Notes: generated by a model not told the origin, from the letters alone. A stretch of 64,000 nucleotides of DNA from Motilibacter aurantiacus (GCF_011250645.1 NZ_JAANNO010000001.1:165196-229195); one strand, 5' to 3'. Positions 1-9,183 are shown, counted from the first letter of the stretch. Numbers and translations are program-made.

Positions 1-516
1 ACGTCCCGGCTGGTGCACTTCCAGGAGTACTGGGTGCGCTGGCGGGCCGAGCCCGCGGTCGAGGGGGTCGTGTCGGTGGGCGCCGAGGCGGCCTCGCCCG
101 CGCCCGGGGTGCTCGAGGCGATAGCCGAGGCCGACGTCGTCCTGCTGCCGCCGAGCAACCCCGTCGTGTCGATCGGCAGCGTCCTGTCCGTGCCGGGCAT
201 CCGGGACGCGATCCGGGAGAGCCTGGCCCCCGTCGTCGGCGTCTCCCCCATCGTCGGCGGGCGCGTCGTCCGCGGGATGGCCGACAAGCTGCTGCCGGCG
301 ATCGGGGTCGAGGTGACGGCGGCCGGGGTGGGGCTGGCGTACGGCCCGCAGCTGCTCGACGGCTGGCTGGTGGACACCTCGGACGCTGCGGACGTGGAGC
401 AGGTGGCGGCCGCCGGCATCGCGTGCCGCGCCGTCCCGCTGCTCATGACCGACGTCGCCGCCACGGCGGAGATCGCCCGGCAGGCGCTGGCACTGGCGCA
501 GCTGGTCGAGCGTTGA
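1..516 (+). CDS. fbiA: 2-phospho-L-lactate transferase (CofD/FbiA), 3' part
   Basis: The reading frame is open from the first base, so the N-terminus lies outside the window; 171 codons remain. CofD/FbiA joins the phospho-lactate (or phosphoenolpyruvate) moiety to Fo to make (dehydro-)F420-0. The visible part carries the family core '[12 protein letters not shown]', followed by a GVSPIVGG segment and a C-terminal '[11 protein letters not shown]' region. The TGA stop overlaps the TTG start of fbiB, so the two genes are translationally coupled as in other actinobacteria. The identification rests on these motifs plus the fbiB neighbour. Confidence 0.9.
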   Translation, partial: TSRLVHFQEYWVRWRAEPAVEGVVSVGAEAASPAPGVLEAIAEADVVLLPPSNPVVSIGSVLSVPGIRDAIRESLAPVVGVSPIVGGRVVRGMADKLLPAIGVEVTAAGVGLAYGPQLLDGWLVDTSDAADVEQVAAAGIACRAVPLLMTDVAATAEIARQALALAQLVER

Positions 517-1823
517 CCGAGGGCCTGCGCGTCCTCCCGGTCACCGGGCTGCCCGAGGTGCGCGCGGGCGACGACCTCGCTGCCCTCCTCGACGCGCGCC
601 TTCCCGAGCTGGCCGAGGACGACGTGCTCGTCGTGTCCAGCAAGGTCGTCGCCAAGGCGGAGGGCCGGCTGCGTCAGGGCCTGTCCCGGGCCGAGGCGGT
701 GGCCGCGGAGACCGTGCGGGTGGTCGCGTCGCGCGGGGAGACGCGGATCGTCGAGACCCGGCACGGCCTGGTGATGGCGGCGGCCGGCGTCGACGCGAGC
801 AACGTCGACGCGGGGGCCGTCCTGCTGCTGCCGGAGGACCCGGACGCCTCCGCGCGGGCCCTGCGCGCGGCGCTCCGGGCGCGGCGGGGGCTGCGCCGGC
901 TCGGGGTCGTGGTCAGCGACACGGCCGGCCGCACATGGCGCGAGGGTCAGGTGGACCTGGCCGTCGGGGCGGCGGGGGTGCTCCCCGCGCTCGACCTGCG
1001 TGGCACGCCGGACGCCGGTGGCCGTGTGCTGGACGCGACGGTCATCGCGCTCATCGACGAGCTCGCGTCCGCCGCCGAGCTGGTGAAGGGAAAGTCCGCG
1101 GGGGTGCCGGCGGCGATCGTGCGCGGCGCCCCGGGCCTGCTCGACGACGACGGCCCCGGCGCGCGGGCGCTGGTCCGCCCGTCCGCGGGCGACCTCTTCC
1201 GGCTGGGCACCCGGGAGGCGATCGCGCAGGGCCGACGGGAGGCGGTGCCGGCCCGGCGCACCGTCCGCAGCTTCACCCCGGAGCCCGTCGACCCGGCGGC
1301 CGTCCGGCGGGCGGTCGCGTCGGCCCTGACCGCTCCCGCCCCGCACCACACGACGCCGTGGCGCTACGTCCTGCTCGAGAGCGCGCCCGCGCGGGTGCGG
1401 CTGCTCGACGCGATGCGCGACGCCTGGGTGGAGGACCTGCGAGCCGACGGCCGCTCGGCCGACGAGATCGAGCGCCGGGTGCGCCGCGGCGACGTGCTGC
1501 GCCGGGCGCCGTACCTCGTCGTGCCCTGCCTGGTCACTGACGGCGCGCACGCCTATCCCGACGCCCGACGGGCCGCGGCTGAGCGCGAGATGTTCCTGCT
1601 GTCGGGCGGGGCCGGGGTCCAGGCCCTGCTCGTCGCGCTGGCGGCCGAGGGCCTCGCCTCGGCGTGGGTGTCCTCCACGCTGTTCTGCCCGCACGTCGTC
1701 CGCGCCGAGCTCGGGCTGCCCGCCGGCTGGGAGCCGCTGGGCAGCGTCGCCGTGGGGCACGCCGCCGCGCTGCCTCCCGAGCGGGCGCCGCGCGACCCCG
1801 GCGACTTCTGCGTGGTGCGCTGA
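513..1823 (+). CDS. fbiB: Bifunctional F420:gamma-glutamyl ligase / nitroreductase-fold protein (FbiB)
   Basis: 436 residues from a TTG start inside the fbiA stop (TTGA overlap). An upstream in-frame start at 423 would overlap fbiA much more and was rejected. Residues 1 to about 240 match CofE ('[16 protein letters not shown]', '[13 protein letters not shown]', '[17 protein letters not shown]'), which adds glutamates to F420-0. From about residue 246 ('[13 protein letters not shown]') a nitroreductase-like FMN domain follows; in mycobacterial FbiB this reduces dehydro-F420-0. The length matches the two-domain actinobacterial form rather than the single-domain archaeal CofE. Confidence 0.93.
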   Translation: MTEGLRVLPVTGLPEVRAGDDLAALLDARLPELAEDDVLVVSSKVVAKAEGRLRQGLSRAEAVAAETVRVVASRGETRIVETRHGLVMAAAGVDASNVDAGAVLLLPEDPDASARALRAALRARRGLRRLGVVVSDTAGRTWREGQVDLAVGAAGVLPALDLRGTPDAGGRVLDATVIALIDELASAAELVKGKSAGVPAAIVRGAPGLLDDDGPGARALVRPSAGDLFRLGTREAIAQGRREAVPARRTVRSFTPEPVDPAAVRRAVASALTAPAPHHTTPWRYVLLESAPARVRLLDAMRDAWVEDLRADGRSADEIERRVRRGDVLRRAPYLVVPCLVTDGAHAYPDARRAAAEREMFLLSGGAGVQALLVALAAEGLASAWVSSTLFCPHVVRAELGLPAGWEPLGSVAVGHAAALPPERAPRDPGDFCVVR

Positions 1824-1964
1824 CCCTGGGAGCCCACGTTCACCTGGGTGCACCGCCGGCCCGGTCATCACCCGGCGCCACCGCGCAGGAGGTCGCGGCG
1901 GGCGGGCCGGCGGCCGGAATGCCATGCTGGGAGGCTCCAGCTGCCGAGCCACCCGGAGGCCCTG

Positions 1965-2312
1965 ATGATCCTGCTGCGCCGGCTGCTCGGGGCCACGCTG
2001 CGGCGTGCCCGCCAGGAGCAGGGCAAGACGCTGCGCGACGTGTCCGCGGCGGCCGACGTGTCGATCGGCTACCTGTCCGAGATCGAGCGCGGCCGCAAGG
2101 AGCCGTCGTCGGAGGTGGTGGCCGCCGTGTGCGGGGCGCTCGGCCTCAGCCTGTCGGACCTGCTCGGCGAGGTGCACGGGCAGGTGCGGGTGCTCGAGCT
2201 GCAGGCCGCGGGCACCGGCACACCGGTGCACACGTTGCGCCCGCACGCCGTCCCCGCGCCGGCTGTCCCCGCGCCGGCCGGCACGGGGCAGGCCTCGCTG
2301 CGCGCCGCCTGA
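1965..2312 (+). CDS. XRE-family helix-turn-helix regulator, ClgR-like
   Basis: 115 residues. The ATG at 1965 has GGAGG at 1955-1959, which rules out the longer frame from 1848. Residues 10-70 form a Cro/CI-type HTH with the signature 'SIGYLSEIERGRKEPSS', very close to ClgR/Rv2745c-type activators of clp protease and envelope-stress genes. The C-terminal third is Ala/Pro-rich and probably disordered. Family resemblance is strong, but the clp regulon role is inferred. A PspC-domain gene lies tail to tail 6 bp downstream, which fits an envelope-stress theme (mycobacterial clgR is also next to psp genes). Confidence 0.8.
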   Translation: MILLRRLLGATLRRARQEQGKTLRDVSAAADVSIGYLSEIERGRKEPSSEVVAAVCGALGLSLSDLLGEVHGQVRVLELQAAGTGTPVHTLRPHAVPAPAVPAPAGTGQASLRAA

Positions 2313-2318
2313 CGTCCC

Positions 2319-2567
2319 TCAGCGGGCCGCCACCGGCCCCACGTAGCCGCGGGGCAGGCGCTCGTCGGGCAGCAGCGCCCAGAGCAGCGGGTAGACCAGC
2401 AGCTGGCTGCCGGGCACCAGCAGCAGCGCGAGGACGAACACCAGCCGTGCCTGCCACGGGCCCAGGCCGACCCGGCGTCCCAGCCCGGCGCACACACCGG
2501 CCAGCAGGCGCCCGCTGTCCGCACGGACGAAGCCTTCGCGGCGGAGCCGGTCGTGGATGCGCGTCAT
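2319..2567 (-). CDS. PspC-domain small membrane protein
   Basis: 82 residues. The ATG at 2567 is chosen because GAGGA lies 5 nt upstream on the coding strand; longer in-frame starts at 2600 and 2636 lack this. The protein has the PspC layout: a short basic N-terminus, 'RLLAGVCAGLGRRVGL', then one hydrophobic helix ('VLALLLVPGSQLLVYPLLWALL') and a polar tail. PspC proteins sit in the membrane and take part in phage-shock/envelope-stress signalling. No PspA or PspB is visible nearby. Confidence 0.8.
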   Translation of the reverse strand: MTRIHDRLRREGFVRADSGRLLAGVCAGLGRRVGLGPWQARLVFVLALLLVPGSQLLVYPLLWALLPDERLPRGYVGPVAAR

Positions 2568-2681
2568 CGTGTTCCTCAGGTCGTCGGTCGTCGTCTGCAT
2601 GCGTCGACCATGCCCGGGGAGCCGGCTGCGGCGCATCGGGGAACGCCCCTGGCAAGCCCCTGACCCTGCCCCGAGGAGCGG

Positions 2682-2699
2682 GTCCGGGACCTCCCGGAC
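2682..2699. terminator. Hairpin downstream of the ABC exporter operon
   Basis: Perfect 8-bp dyad GTCCGGGA / TCCCGGAC separated by CC, 28 bp past the stop of the minus-strand permease gene and upstream of the PspC gene. It could end exporter transcription or be an operator; there is no clear U-tract. Confidence 0.35.
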
Positions 2700-2726
2700 G
2701 GAGAGCCCGGAAGCAGGAGATGCGGG

Positions 2727-3467
2727 TCAGGTGCGGGCGTCCCAGCGGAACGCGCGCCGAGCGGCCCAGGCGGCCAGGTACGCCAGCAGGCAGGTCCCGA
2801 CGACGGCCGGCACCGCGTCGGCGAGGCTGCCCGCGCCGGTCATCGCGCGCTGCACCAGCTCCGCCGTCGCGCCCCCGGGCACGAGCCGGTGCCAGACCTG
2901 CAGGTCGTCCGGGTCGACCGTGAGCACCCAGAAGGCGCCGCCGAGGAACACCACGTAGAACGGCATCGTCACCCACTGCGCGGACTCCGCCGTCCGGGTG
3001 TACGCACTGGTCAGGACGGCGGCGGCCACGCACAGCGCGGCGGCGGTGACCGCGGCGGCGACGAGCAGGGCGGGGGCGACGGGCAGGGGGACCTGGATCG
3101 CGAAGGTCACCGCGAGGAGCGCGGCGACGAGCAGCAGGCCGAGCAGCACGACGGGCGCCAGCAGCCCGGCGAGGATCTCGCCGTCGCTCGCGTCCGAGGT
3201 CCGCAACCGCGACAGCTGCCGGTCCTGCCGCCGGGCCACGAGCGTGGAGGTCGCGGTCTGGTAGACCGCGAACAACAGGACGAACTCGAGCTGGAGCGTG
3301 ATGACGGACGCCCAGCCGCCGAGTGCGCCGTCCTCGGGCAGTCCTTGCAGGGCCATGAGGCCCCCGAGGGCGAGCGGCAGCGCCGTCGCCGTCAGCAGCA
3401 CGGCACGGTTGCGCCACACGAGCAGAGCCTCCGAGCGCGAGAGTGCCAGCACATGGTGCAGGTTCAT
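2727..3467 (-). CDS. ABC-2 type exporter permease
   Basis: 246 residues with about six hydrophobic segments (for example 'VLLGLLLVAALLAVTFAI' and 'ALLVAAAVTAAALCVAAAVL'), matching ABC-2/DrrB-like permeases. The start at 3467 has GAAGGAG 6 nt upstream. It lies 25 bp downstream of its ATPase partner (3493-4434), and together they form a two-component exporter. The neighbouring divergent kinase/regulator pair suggests the exporter is that system's output, as in DesKR-type loci and bacterial drug/bacteriocin efflux. The substrate cannot be told from sequence. Confidence 0.85.
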   Translation of the reverse strand: MNLHHVLALSRSEALLVWRNRAVLLTATALPLALGGLMALQGLPEDGALGGWASVITLQLEFVLLFAVYQTATSTLVARRQDRQLSRLRTSDASDGEILAGLLAPVVLLGLLLVAALLAVTFAIQVPLPVAPALLVAAAVTAAALCVAAAVLTSAYTRTAESAQWVTMPFYVVFLGGAFWVLTVDPDDLQVWHRLVPGGATAELVQRAMTGAGSLADAVPAVVGTCLLAYLAAWAARRAFRWDART

Positions 3468-3492
3468 GACTTCTCCTTCAGCAATCGTGGGT

Positions 3493-4434
3493 TCAGGCGT
3501 CCACTGATCGGAACACGTCGTCCAGCGACGCGCTCCGCGCCTGCAGCCGGGCGAGGGGCAGCTGACGGCCCTCGGCCCAGGACAGGAGCGCCCAGAGGTC
3601 CGCCTGGACGTCCACGGAGCCCAGCTCGACCGTGTCGACGCCCGGCCGCGGCCCGGCGCCGGCGGTCACCGGCAGGGGACGCGAGGTCCGGGGCAGCTCC
3701 CCGGCGGACACCCCTGCGGGAAGCACGAAGGAGATCTGCGAGGGCACCGCGGCGAGCACCTGCGCCACGGTCCCGGACAGCTGGATGCGGCCGCGGTGCA
3801 GGATCGCGAGCCGGTCGGCGAGCGCCTCGGCCTCGTTGAGGTAGTGGGTGGTGAGCAGGACCGTCGTGCCCGACGCGACGAGGTTGCGCAGCACGTCCCA
3901 CGTGTGCTGCCGGGACGTCGGGTCGAGGCCGGTGGTCGGCTCGTCCAGGACCAGCAGCTCCGGCTCGCCCAGAGTGGCCAGCGCCAGGTCGAGCCGCCGG
4001 CGCTCACCCCCGGACAGCTGGCGCACCGGGACGTCGCGACGGTGGGCGAGCTGCAGCACCTCGAGCTGGTCGTTCCAGTCCGCGCCGTGGGCCGTCCGGC
4101 GCAAGGAGGACCACAGCCGGCAGGTCTCCGCGACCGTCAGGTCACCGGCGAAGCCGCTTTCCTGCAACACCTCTCCGGTACGCGAGCGCAGCTCGCGGGC
4201 CTGCGTGCCGGGGTCGAGCCCGAGCACCCGCACACTCCCGTCGTCGGCGCGCCGCCGCCCGGCGAGCGTGTCGAGGGTCGTCGTCTTGCCGGCGCCGTTG
4301 GTGCCGAGCAGCGCGAACACCTCGCCCCGGCGTACCTGCAGGTCGATGCCGTCGACCGCGGTGTGGTCGCCGTAGCGACAGATGAGGCCGCGGACGGTCA
4401 CGACGTCGTCGGTGTCGGGCGGGGTCGTCGTCAT
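3493..4434 (-). CDS. ABC transporter ATP-binding protein (drug/ABC-2 exporter type)
   Basis: 313 residues from the ATG at 4434, chosen because the DrrA/CcmA-type domain begins at once ('VVTVRGLICRYGDHTAVDG'). A longer frame reaches 4500 but its extra 22 residues are unlike the family. Walker A 'GTNGAGKTTTLDTLAG', ABC signature 'LSGGERRRLDLALATL' and Walker B 'LLVLDEPTTGLDP' are all intact, followed by the H-loop 'LLTTHYLNEAEAL'. The C-terminal ~90 residues form a typical accessory region. It powers the permease encoded just downstream. Confidence 0.9.
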   Translation of the reverse strand: MTTTPPDTDDVVTVRGLICRYGDHTAVDGIDLQVRRGEVFALLGTNGAGKTTTLDTLAGRRRADDGSVRVLGLDPGTQARELRSRTGEVLQESGFAGDLTVAETCRLWSSLRRTAHGADWNDQLEVLQLAHRRDVPVRQLSGGERRRLDLALATLGEPELLVLDEPTTGLDPTSRQHTWDVLRNLVASGTTVLLTTHYLNEAEALADRLAILHRGRIQLSGTVAQVLAAVPSQISFVLPAGVSAGELPRTSRPLPVTAGAGPRPGVDTVELGSVDVQADLWALLSWAEGRQLPLARLQARSASLDDVFRSVDA

Positions 4435-4531
4435 GTGGCCCAGCGTCGTGCGGGCCGGCGCCGGCCACCAGTGGCCCGGTGTCACGCCTCCTCGTGACAT
4501 CTGTCAGTCGCCCGCGCGACACGGGCAGGGT

Positions 4532-4537
4532 TAGGTT
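4532..4537 (+). promoter_or_regulatory. Candidate -10 box for a leaderless kinase transcript
   Basis: TAGGTT lies 6 nt before the GTG start at 4544, and no Shine-Dalgarno is present. This spacing would place the transcription start on the start codon. No convincing -35 is seen. Confidence 0.5.
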
Positions 4538-4543
4538 CGCCTG

Positions 4544-5725
4544 GTGGACGACGTACGCAGGCCTCTGGTGGCGGTCCGGCGCTTCGTGCTCTGGTCGCTC
4601 TGGCCCGCGGCCGTGGCACTGCTCGTCGTCCAACTGGTCTGGGTGGCACTGCTCGCTGGGGAGTCTGCGCTCGCCGCCGCCGTCGCCCTCCCCCTCCTCG
4701 TCGCGGCGACCTGGGCCCAGGTGCGGCAGACCCGCAGCGCGCTGGCCGAGCCACCGGGGCCGCCGCCGCCTACGCGGGCAGCCGTCGCGCAGGTGGCCGC
4801 CGTCGCGCTGCTCGCGGGGCTGCTGCCCGCGGCCACGGACGAGTCCCCCCGCTGGTACGGCTCGCTGATCGTCGGCTCCATGGTCGGCCCTCTGGTCGAG
4901 CTGGTGCCCCGGCGCCGTCGGCTTCCTCTCCTGGCGGGCTTCGGCACGCTCACCGCGCTCGCCGCATGGCAGCTTCCGGACCGGGCCCTCGGCGGCGAGC
5001 CCGGGCCCCTGCTGGCCGCCGGGCCCTTCGCGGCGGGCCTGGCGGCGCTCTTCATGGCCGGCGTGACGTGGTCGAGCTTCTGGTACTGGTCGACCGTCCG
5101 CACCCTGGACGAGGCGCGGCGGCGGGCGGCCCAGGCCGAGCTGGAGGCCGAGCGGCTACGCTTCGCCGCCGACCTGCACGACGTCCAGGGGCATCACCTG
5201 CAGGTCATCGCGCTCAAGGCCGAGCTGGTGAGCCGGCTGATCGAGGTCGACCCCGCAGCCGCCCGACGGGAGGCGGACGAGGTGCGGGCACTGGCCGCGC
5301 AGACGCTCGCCGACACGCGCGCGGTGGTGCGTGACTACCGTCGCGTCGGCCTCGCGACCGAGGTCGACAACGCGGTCGCGGTGCTGCGCTCGGCCGGGGT
5401 GGACGCCGTCGTCGACGGGGACGCGACGCTCGTCCCGACGGCGCTGCAGGGGGCCGCCGGGCACCTGATCCGCGAGGGGACGACGAACGTGCTCCGGCAC
5501 GCCCGCGCCCGTCGCGTGCGGGTGAGCCTGCACTGCGGGCACGAGGGCGCGGTGGTCGCGATCGAGGACGACGGGGCACCGACGGCAGGCCGTGTCACGC
5601 GCGACGGGACCGGGATCGCCGGGCTCCGGGAGCGTTTCGCCGCGTTGGGCGGCGACGTGGAGGCCGTCCCATTGCCCGAACGCGGCTTCCGGCTCGAAGG
5701 CCGTCTCCCGATGAGCCGGGCATGA
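4544..5725 (+). CDS. Sensor histidine kinase, NarL/DesK (HisKA_3) family
   Basis: 393 residues from GTG. The N-terminal ~185 residues hold about six membrane segments, with no large extracellular domain, as in DesK-like intramembrane sensors. The dimerisation/phosphoacceptor helix carries His212 in 'DLHDVQGHHLQVIALKAEL'. The ATPase domain shows an N-box 'REGTTNVLRHA' and G-boxes 'EDDGAP' and 'GTGIAGLRERFAALGG'. It overlaps its response regulator by 4 bp (ATGA) and is divergent from an ABC exporter, the likely target. The signal may be membrane state or an antibiotic, by analogy only. Confidence 0.9.
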   Translation: MDDVRRPLVAVRRFVLWSLWPAAVALLVVQLVWVALLAGESALAAAVALPLLVAATWAQVRQTRSALAEPPGPPPPTRAAVAQVAAVALLAGLLPAATDESPRWYGSLIVGSMVGPLVELVPRRRRLPLLAGFGTLTALAAWQLPDRALGGEPGPLLAAGPFAAGLAALFMAGVTWSSFWYWSTVRTLDEARRRAAQAELEAERLRFAADLHDVQGHHLQVIALKAELVSRLIEVDPAAARREADEVRALAAQTLADTRAVVRDYRRVGLATEVDNAVAVLRSAGVDAVVDGDATLVPTALQGAAGHLIREGTTNVLRHARARRVRVSLHCGHEGAVVAIEDDGAPTAGRVTRDGTGIAGLRERFAALGGDVEAVPLPERGFRLEGRLPMSRA

Positions 5726-6339
5726 GCGGCACAGGAGGCATCCGACTGCTCCTCGCCGACGACGAGGTCCTGATCAGGGAAGCGCTCGCCGCCCTGCTCG
5801 CCCTCGAGCCCGACTTCGCAGTCGTCGGGCAGGCGTCGGACGGCAGCGAGGCGGTCGAGCTCGCTCACCGGCTGACGCCGGACGTCGTCGTGCTCGACCT
5901 GGAGATGCCGGTGCTGGACGGGATCGAGGCGGCCATGCGCATCGCCGCGGGGACGGACGCGGCGACCGTGATCGTCACCCGGCACGCCCGCCCGGCCGTG
6001 CTGCGCCGTGCGCTGACGGCGGGCGTCCGAGGCTTCGTGCCGAAGACGACGCCGGCGCAGGAGCTGTCCCGCATCCTGCGGGAGGTCCATGCCGGCGGGC
6101 GCTACGTGGACTCGGAGATCGCGGCGTCCGCGCTCACCGAGAACGCCTGCCCGCTGACCGACCGGGAGCTCGAGGTGCTGCGCCATGCCCGCGACGGCGG
6201 CACCGTGGCCACCATCGCGGCCCGGGTGCACCTGGCCCCCGGCACGGTGCGCAACTACCTCTCCTCGGCCATCACCACCCTCGGCGTCAGCACGCGCGCG
6301 GAGGCGGCGCGGCGGGCGTGGGACGAGGGGTGGATCTGA
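5722..6339 (+). CDS. Response regulator, NarL/LuxR family
   Basis: 205 residues. The receiver domain has the acidic pair 'LLADDE', phosphoacceptor Asp59 in 'VVVLDLEMPVLDG', and the conserved Lys in 'GFVPKTTP'. The C-terminal LuxR-type HTH is 'LTDRELEVLRHARDGG' through 'APGTVRNYLSSAITTLGV'. It is translationally coupled to the kinase upstream. The likely output is the divergent ABC exporter at 2727-4434. The architecture is DesR-like. Confidence 0.92.
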   Translation: MSGTGGIRLLLADDEVLIREALAALLALEPDFAVVGQASDGSEAVELAHRLTPDVVVLDLEMPVLDGIEAAMRIAAGTDAATVIVTRHARPAVLRRALTAGVRGFVPKTTPAQELSRILREVHAGGRYVDSEIAASALTENACPLTDRELEVLRHARDGGTVATIAARVHLAPGTVRNYLSSAITTLGVSTRAEAARRAWDEGWI

Positions 6340-6384
6340 CGGTGCCGACGTGCGAGGGCCGCTGAACCGGCGCACGATGGGCCC

Positions 6385-6870
6385 GTGGACGTGCGACGAG
6401 TAGGCCTCGAGTCCGTGTGGGACTACCCGCGCCCCCCGGCGGCTGTGCCGTCCGACGAGCACGTCGTCGTGCGGCTCGGCGGCCTCGTCATCGCTGACAC
6501 ACGAAGCGCGATTCGTGTCTTGGAGACCAGCCATCCGCCGACCTACTACCTGCCGCCCGACGCGTTCTCGCACGGGGCGCTGGTGCGGGGGGCGGGCTCG
6601 TCCTGGTGCGAGTTCAAGGGGCAGGCGGCGTACCTGACGGTGGTGGGCGGCGACGGGCGGCGGGAGGAGCAGGCCGCCTGGACCTACCCGGTCCCCTCCC
6701 CGCGCTACACCGCGCTGCGGGGCTACGTGGCGCTCTACCCGGGCCGCATGGACCGCGTGACGGTGGACGGGGAGCAGGTCGTCGCGCAGGAGGGCGGCTT
6801 CTACGGCGGATGGATCACCTCCCGCGTGGTCGGCCCCTTCAAGGGCGGGCCGGGCACGTCCGGCTGGTGA
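6385..6870 (+). CDS. DUF427 domain protein
   Basis: 161 residues, GTG start. It matches the DUF427 fold family: 'SVWDYPRPPAAVPSDEHVVV', 'ADTRSAIRVLETSHPPTYYL', 'WCEFKGQAAYLTV', and the C-terminal 'VALYPGRMDRVTVDGEQV'. DUF427 proteins are small cytosolic beta-rich proteins without an assigned activity; some plant and bacterial members are linked to NTP-dependent chemistry, which is weak evidence. No clear ribosome site precedes the GTG. CACGAT 6 nt upstream could be a poor -10 of a leaderless transcript. It is converged on by the glycosylase gene. Confidence 0.8.
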   Translation: MDVRRVGLESVWDYPRPPAAVPSDEHVVVRLGGLVIADTRSAIRVLETSHPPTYYLPPDAFSHGALVRGAGSSWCEFKGQAAYLTVVGGDGRREEQAAWTYPVPSPRYTALRGYVALYPGRMDRVTVDGEQVVAQEGGFYGGWITSRVVGPFKGGPGTSGW

Positions 6871-7178
6871 CCCCGGTTCCCCGACGGCACGCGCCGGGGC
6901 GCCCGGCGCCACGGCACCGGCCTCGCCGCCGACGCAGGGCACCGCGTTGCAGGTGTCCCAGGACGAGCGCCCGCGCCCGCCCGAGGTCACGGCGCCCGCG
7001 ACGCCGCGGTGGCGGCCCCTCAGCGGGAGCCGAACCGGAAGGCAGCGCGGTCACGCCCATCCCGGCCCCCTCGGCTGGTGAGGGGAGCGGCAGCGGCCCG
7101 CAAGGGGCGGAGCACGGCCGGGGGCACCGTGACGAGGCCGCGCACCGCCGGTCACGCACGGGAGGAACGGCCGCCGGC
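6871..7178. other. Gene-free interval between convergent genes
   Basis: 308 bp between the ends of the DUF427 and glycosylase genes. A 66-codon frame at 7009-7209 has an arginine-rich composition typical of noise in GC-rich DNA. I see no clear hairpin terminator, RNA gene or repeat here. Confidence 0.5.
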
Positions 7179-8189
7179 TCACATGCGGCGGAAGTCGCGC
7201 GGCGCGTAGCGCGGCGCCCTGCGCGGCACACGTACCAGCCCCGCAGCCGCGGCCAGCTCGACGAGGCGGACGGCGCGCTGGCGGTGCCCGGCGTACGGCG
7301 CGAGCAGCTCGAGCATCCCGTCGTCGTCGACCTTGTGCCCGACCAGGGCGTGGCCGACGAGCCCGGGGACGTGCAGGTCGCCGACCGAGGGCGAGTCGGC
7401 GTCGCCGTGGGCCCGCTGCAGCGTCTCGGCCGCGGTCCAGACCCCGATCCCGACCACGCTGCGCAGCGCGCGCTCCGCCGCCGACATCTCCCCGCCCACC
7501 CTGCGCGGCACCTCGTCCGCGGTGGCCTCCAGCCGGTCGGCGACCCGGCAGGCCGCGAGCACCGCCCGCGATCGCTTGCCGTCCACGCCGGCCCGGTGCC
7601 AGTCCCAGGACGGCACGCGCAGCCATTCGGCCGGCGACAGCGGCACCCGCAGCCCCTCGGGGGCCGGGCCGGGGGCCGGCTGGGCGTACCACCGGAGCAG
7701 GTCCCGCCAGGCCCAGCGCGCCTCCGTGCTCGTGACCTTCTGCTCGAGGACGGCGGGGACGAGCGCCTCCACGACCCGGCGCGAGCGGGGCGCCCGCCAC
7801 CCGGCCCAGCGGCGGTACGCCTCGACGAGCAGCGGGTGGCGCGGCTCGAAGCCCGCCGGGTCGTCGTCGGCGCCGAGCAGCCCGGGGACGCTGTCGATCA
7901 GCCACCCGGCGCCCGGGCCCCAGGCCCGGGCCTCCACCACCGCCTCGTGCGGCCGGGCCTGCAGGCGCAGCGTCCCGGGGCCGTCCGGGGTACGCACCCC
8001 CCGCCAGACCGCCCCGTCGGGCGTCCGGGCCCACGCCGGGTCCCCGGCCCCCCGCCGCATCGGCCCGAGCACGACCGCGAGGTCGACCGGGTGTGGCGAA
8101 GCCCACGAGCGCGACGCCTCCCCGCGCGGGCCGGGCACCCGGAGGGCCTGGTCCGCGGGGTGTTGGGAACTCCCGAGCGCCTGCTGCAC
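7179..8189 (-). CDS. DNA-3-methyladenine glycosylase 2 family protein (AlkA/HhH-GPD type)
   Basis: 336 residues from the GTG at 8189, which has GAGG 8 nt upstream. The open frame reaches 8597 but would run through the divergent gene and its promoter. The helix-hairpin-helix/GPD core is 'SVVGIGVWTAAETLQRAHG' (about 244-262), with the expected catalytic Asp near 271 in 'SVGDLH'. It should excise alkylated bases, and it acts alone; no alkylation-response regulator is adjacent. Similar genes lie near fbiA/fbiB and GDP-mannose pyrophosphorylase in streptomycetes, so the local order is conserved. Confidence 0.85.
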   Translation of the reverse strand: MQQALGSSQHPADQALRVPGPRGEASRSWASPHPVDLAVVLGPMRRGAGDPAWARTPDGAVWRGVRTPDGPGTLRLQARPHEAVVEARAWGPGAGWLIDSVPGLLGADDDPAGFEPRHPLLVEAYRRWAGWRAPRSRRVVEALVPAVLEQKVTSTEARWAWRDLLRWYAQPAPGPAPEGLRVPLSPAEWLRVPSWDWHRAGVDGKRSRAVLAACRVADRLEATADEVPRRVGGEMSAAERALRSVVGIGVWTAAETLQRAHGDADSPSVGDLHVPGLVGHALVGHKVDDDGMLELLAPYAGHRQRAVRLVELAAAAGLVRVPRRAPRYAPRDFRRM

Positions 8190-8307
8190 GTACCCATCCT
8201 CGTCGAAGGTTCGTCCGGGAGCGCTTTCTCTCCGTAGGGTGTCCCCGGTCCAGATGCACAGCAGCAACGCGAACCGGCCGTCCCCGGCCGGCTCGAGAGG
8301 AGCAGGA

Positions 8308-9042
8308 GTGAGCAGCAGGACGCGGGGCTCGGAGAAGTCGCGCAAGGAGACACTCGAGGCTATGCGCCGCGAGCAGCGTGCGGCCGAGCGGCGCAAGACC
8401 CTGCTCTTCGTCGGCATCGCGGCCGTCGTCGCGCTCGCGCTGGTCGGTGTCGGCACGTTCGGCTTCCTGCGCGAGCGGGCCAACGACCCGGCCTCCAAGC
8501 CGTTCACCGACTTCGGCGTCGCCGCCGCGTCGGCCTCGTGCGACGAGGTCATCTCCGAGCCGGCCTCGGGCAGCTCGGTCCACGTCGGCCCCGGCACCGA
8601 TCAGCCGGACAAGACCACGGTGCAGTACGCGAGCGCCCCGCCCACCTCCGGCGAGCACTTCGTCGACTGGGACATCAGCGGCCGCAACTTCTACACCAGC
8701 GACGACGTGCCGCCGGTCGAGCGCCTGGTGCACAACCTCGAGCACGGCTACAACATCCTCTGGTACGACGACAGCGTGCTGAGCGACCAGCGCGACGTGC
8801 TCGAGGGGCTGGCCACGCGCGCCGCCGCAATGGACGAGGCCGCCGGCAAGATCAAGGTCGTGCCGTGGGACACCTCGCGCGGCGAGTTCCCCGAGGGCAA
8901 GCACGTCGCGTTCAGCCACTGGGGCGGTGGCGAGGAGCAGATGGGCCACCGGCAGTACTGCGGTGAGCTGTCCGGCGAGGCGTTCGAGAGCTTCGTCAAG
9001 CAGTACCCGCGCACCGACGCGCCCGAGCCGAACGCCTCCTGA
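8308..9042 (+). CDS. DUF3105 membrane-anchored protein
   Basis: 244 residues from the GTG at 8308, with GAGAGGAG just upstream. A basic cytoplasmic N-terminus (residues 1-30) is followed by one membrane helix (about 31-53), then an extracellular DUF3105 domain with family hallmarks 'YASAPPTSGEHF', 'VHNLEHGYNILWY' and 'AFSHWG'. The conserved His/Glu in 'HNLEHG' suggest a metal- or ligand-binding surface. Function is unknown for the family. It is divergent from the glycosylase gene with about 118 bp between them. Confidence 0.87.
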   Translation: MSSRTRGSEKSRKETLEAMRREQRAAERRKTLLFVGIAAVVALALVGVGTFGFLRERANDPASKPFTDFGVAAASASCDEVISEPASGSSVHVGPGTDQPDKTTVQYASAPPTSGEHFVDWDISGRNFYTSDDVPPVERLVHNLEHGYNILWYDDSVLSDQRDVLEGLATRAAAMDEAAGKIKVVPWDTSRGEFPEGKHVAFSHWGGGEEQMGHRQYCGELSGEAFESFVKQYPRTDAPEPNAS

Positions 9043-9071
9043 CGGGCTCGCCCTCCCCGTCGTAGCGACCC

Positions 9072-9107
9072 TCCGCCGCCCGTCCCCCCTGCGGGGCGGG
9101 CGGCGGA
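9072..9107 (+). terminator. Terminator after the DUF3105 gene
   Basis: 11-bp perfect stem TCCGCCGCCCG / CGGGCGGCGGA around a 14-nt loop, 30 bp after the DUF3105 stop. It is a GC-rich hairpin typical of actinobacterial terminators, without a long U-tract. Confidence 0.65.
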
Positions 9108-9183
9108 CGTGTTCTGCGGGCGGCAGGTAACGCAGCAGAGCGGCGCGAAGCCGGCGTATCAGGCGGCGGGCCTGCCCGGCTCC

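Noticed and set aside
2005-2923. Overlapping plus-strand frames around the ClgR-like and PspC genes
   Set aside because: They conflict with genes that have clear domains and ribosome sites, and have no recognisable content.
7009-7209. 66-codon plus-strand ORF after the DUF427 gene
   Set aside because: Arg/Ala-rich, without a ribosome site, and overlaps the end of the glycosylase gene.
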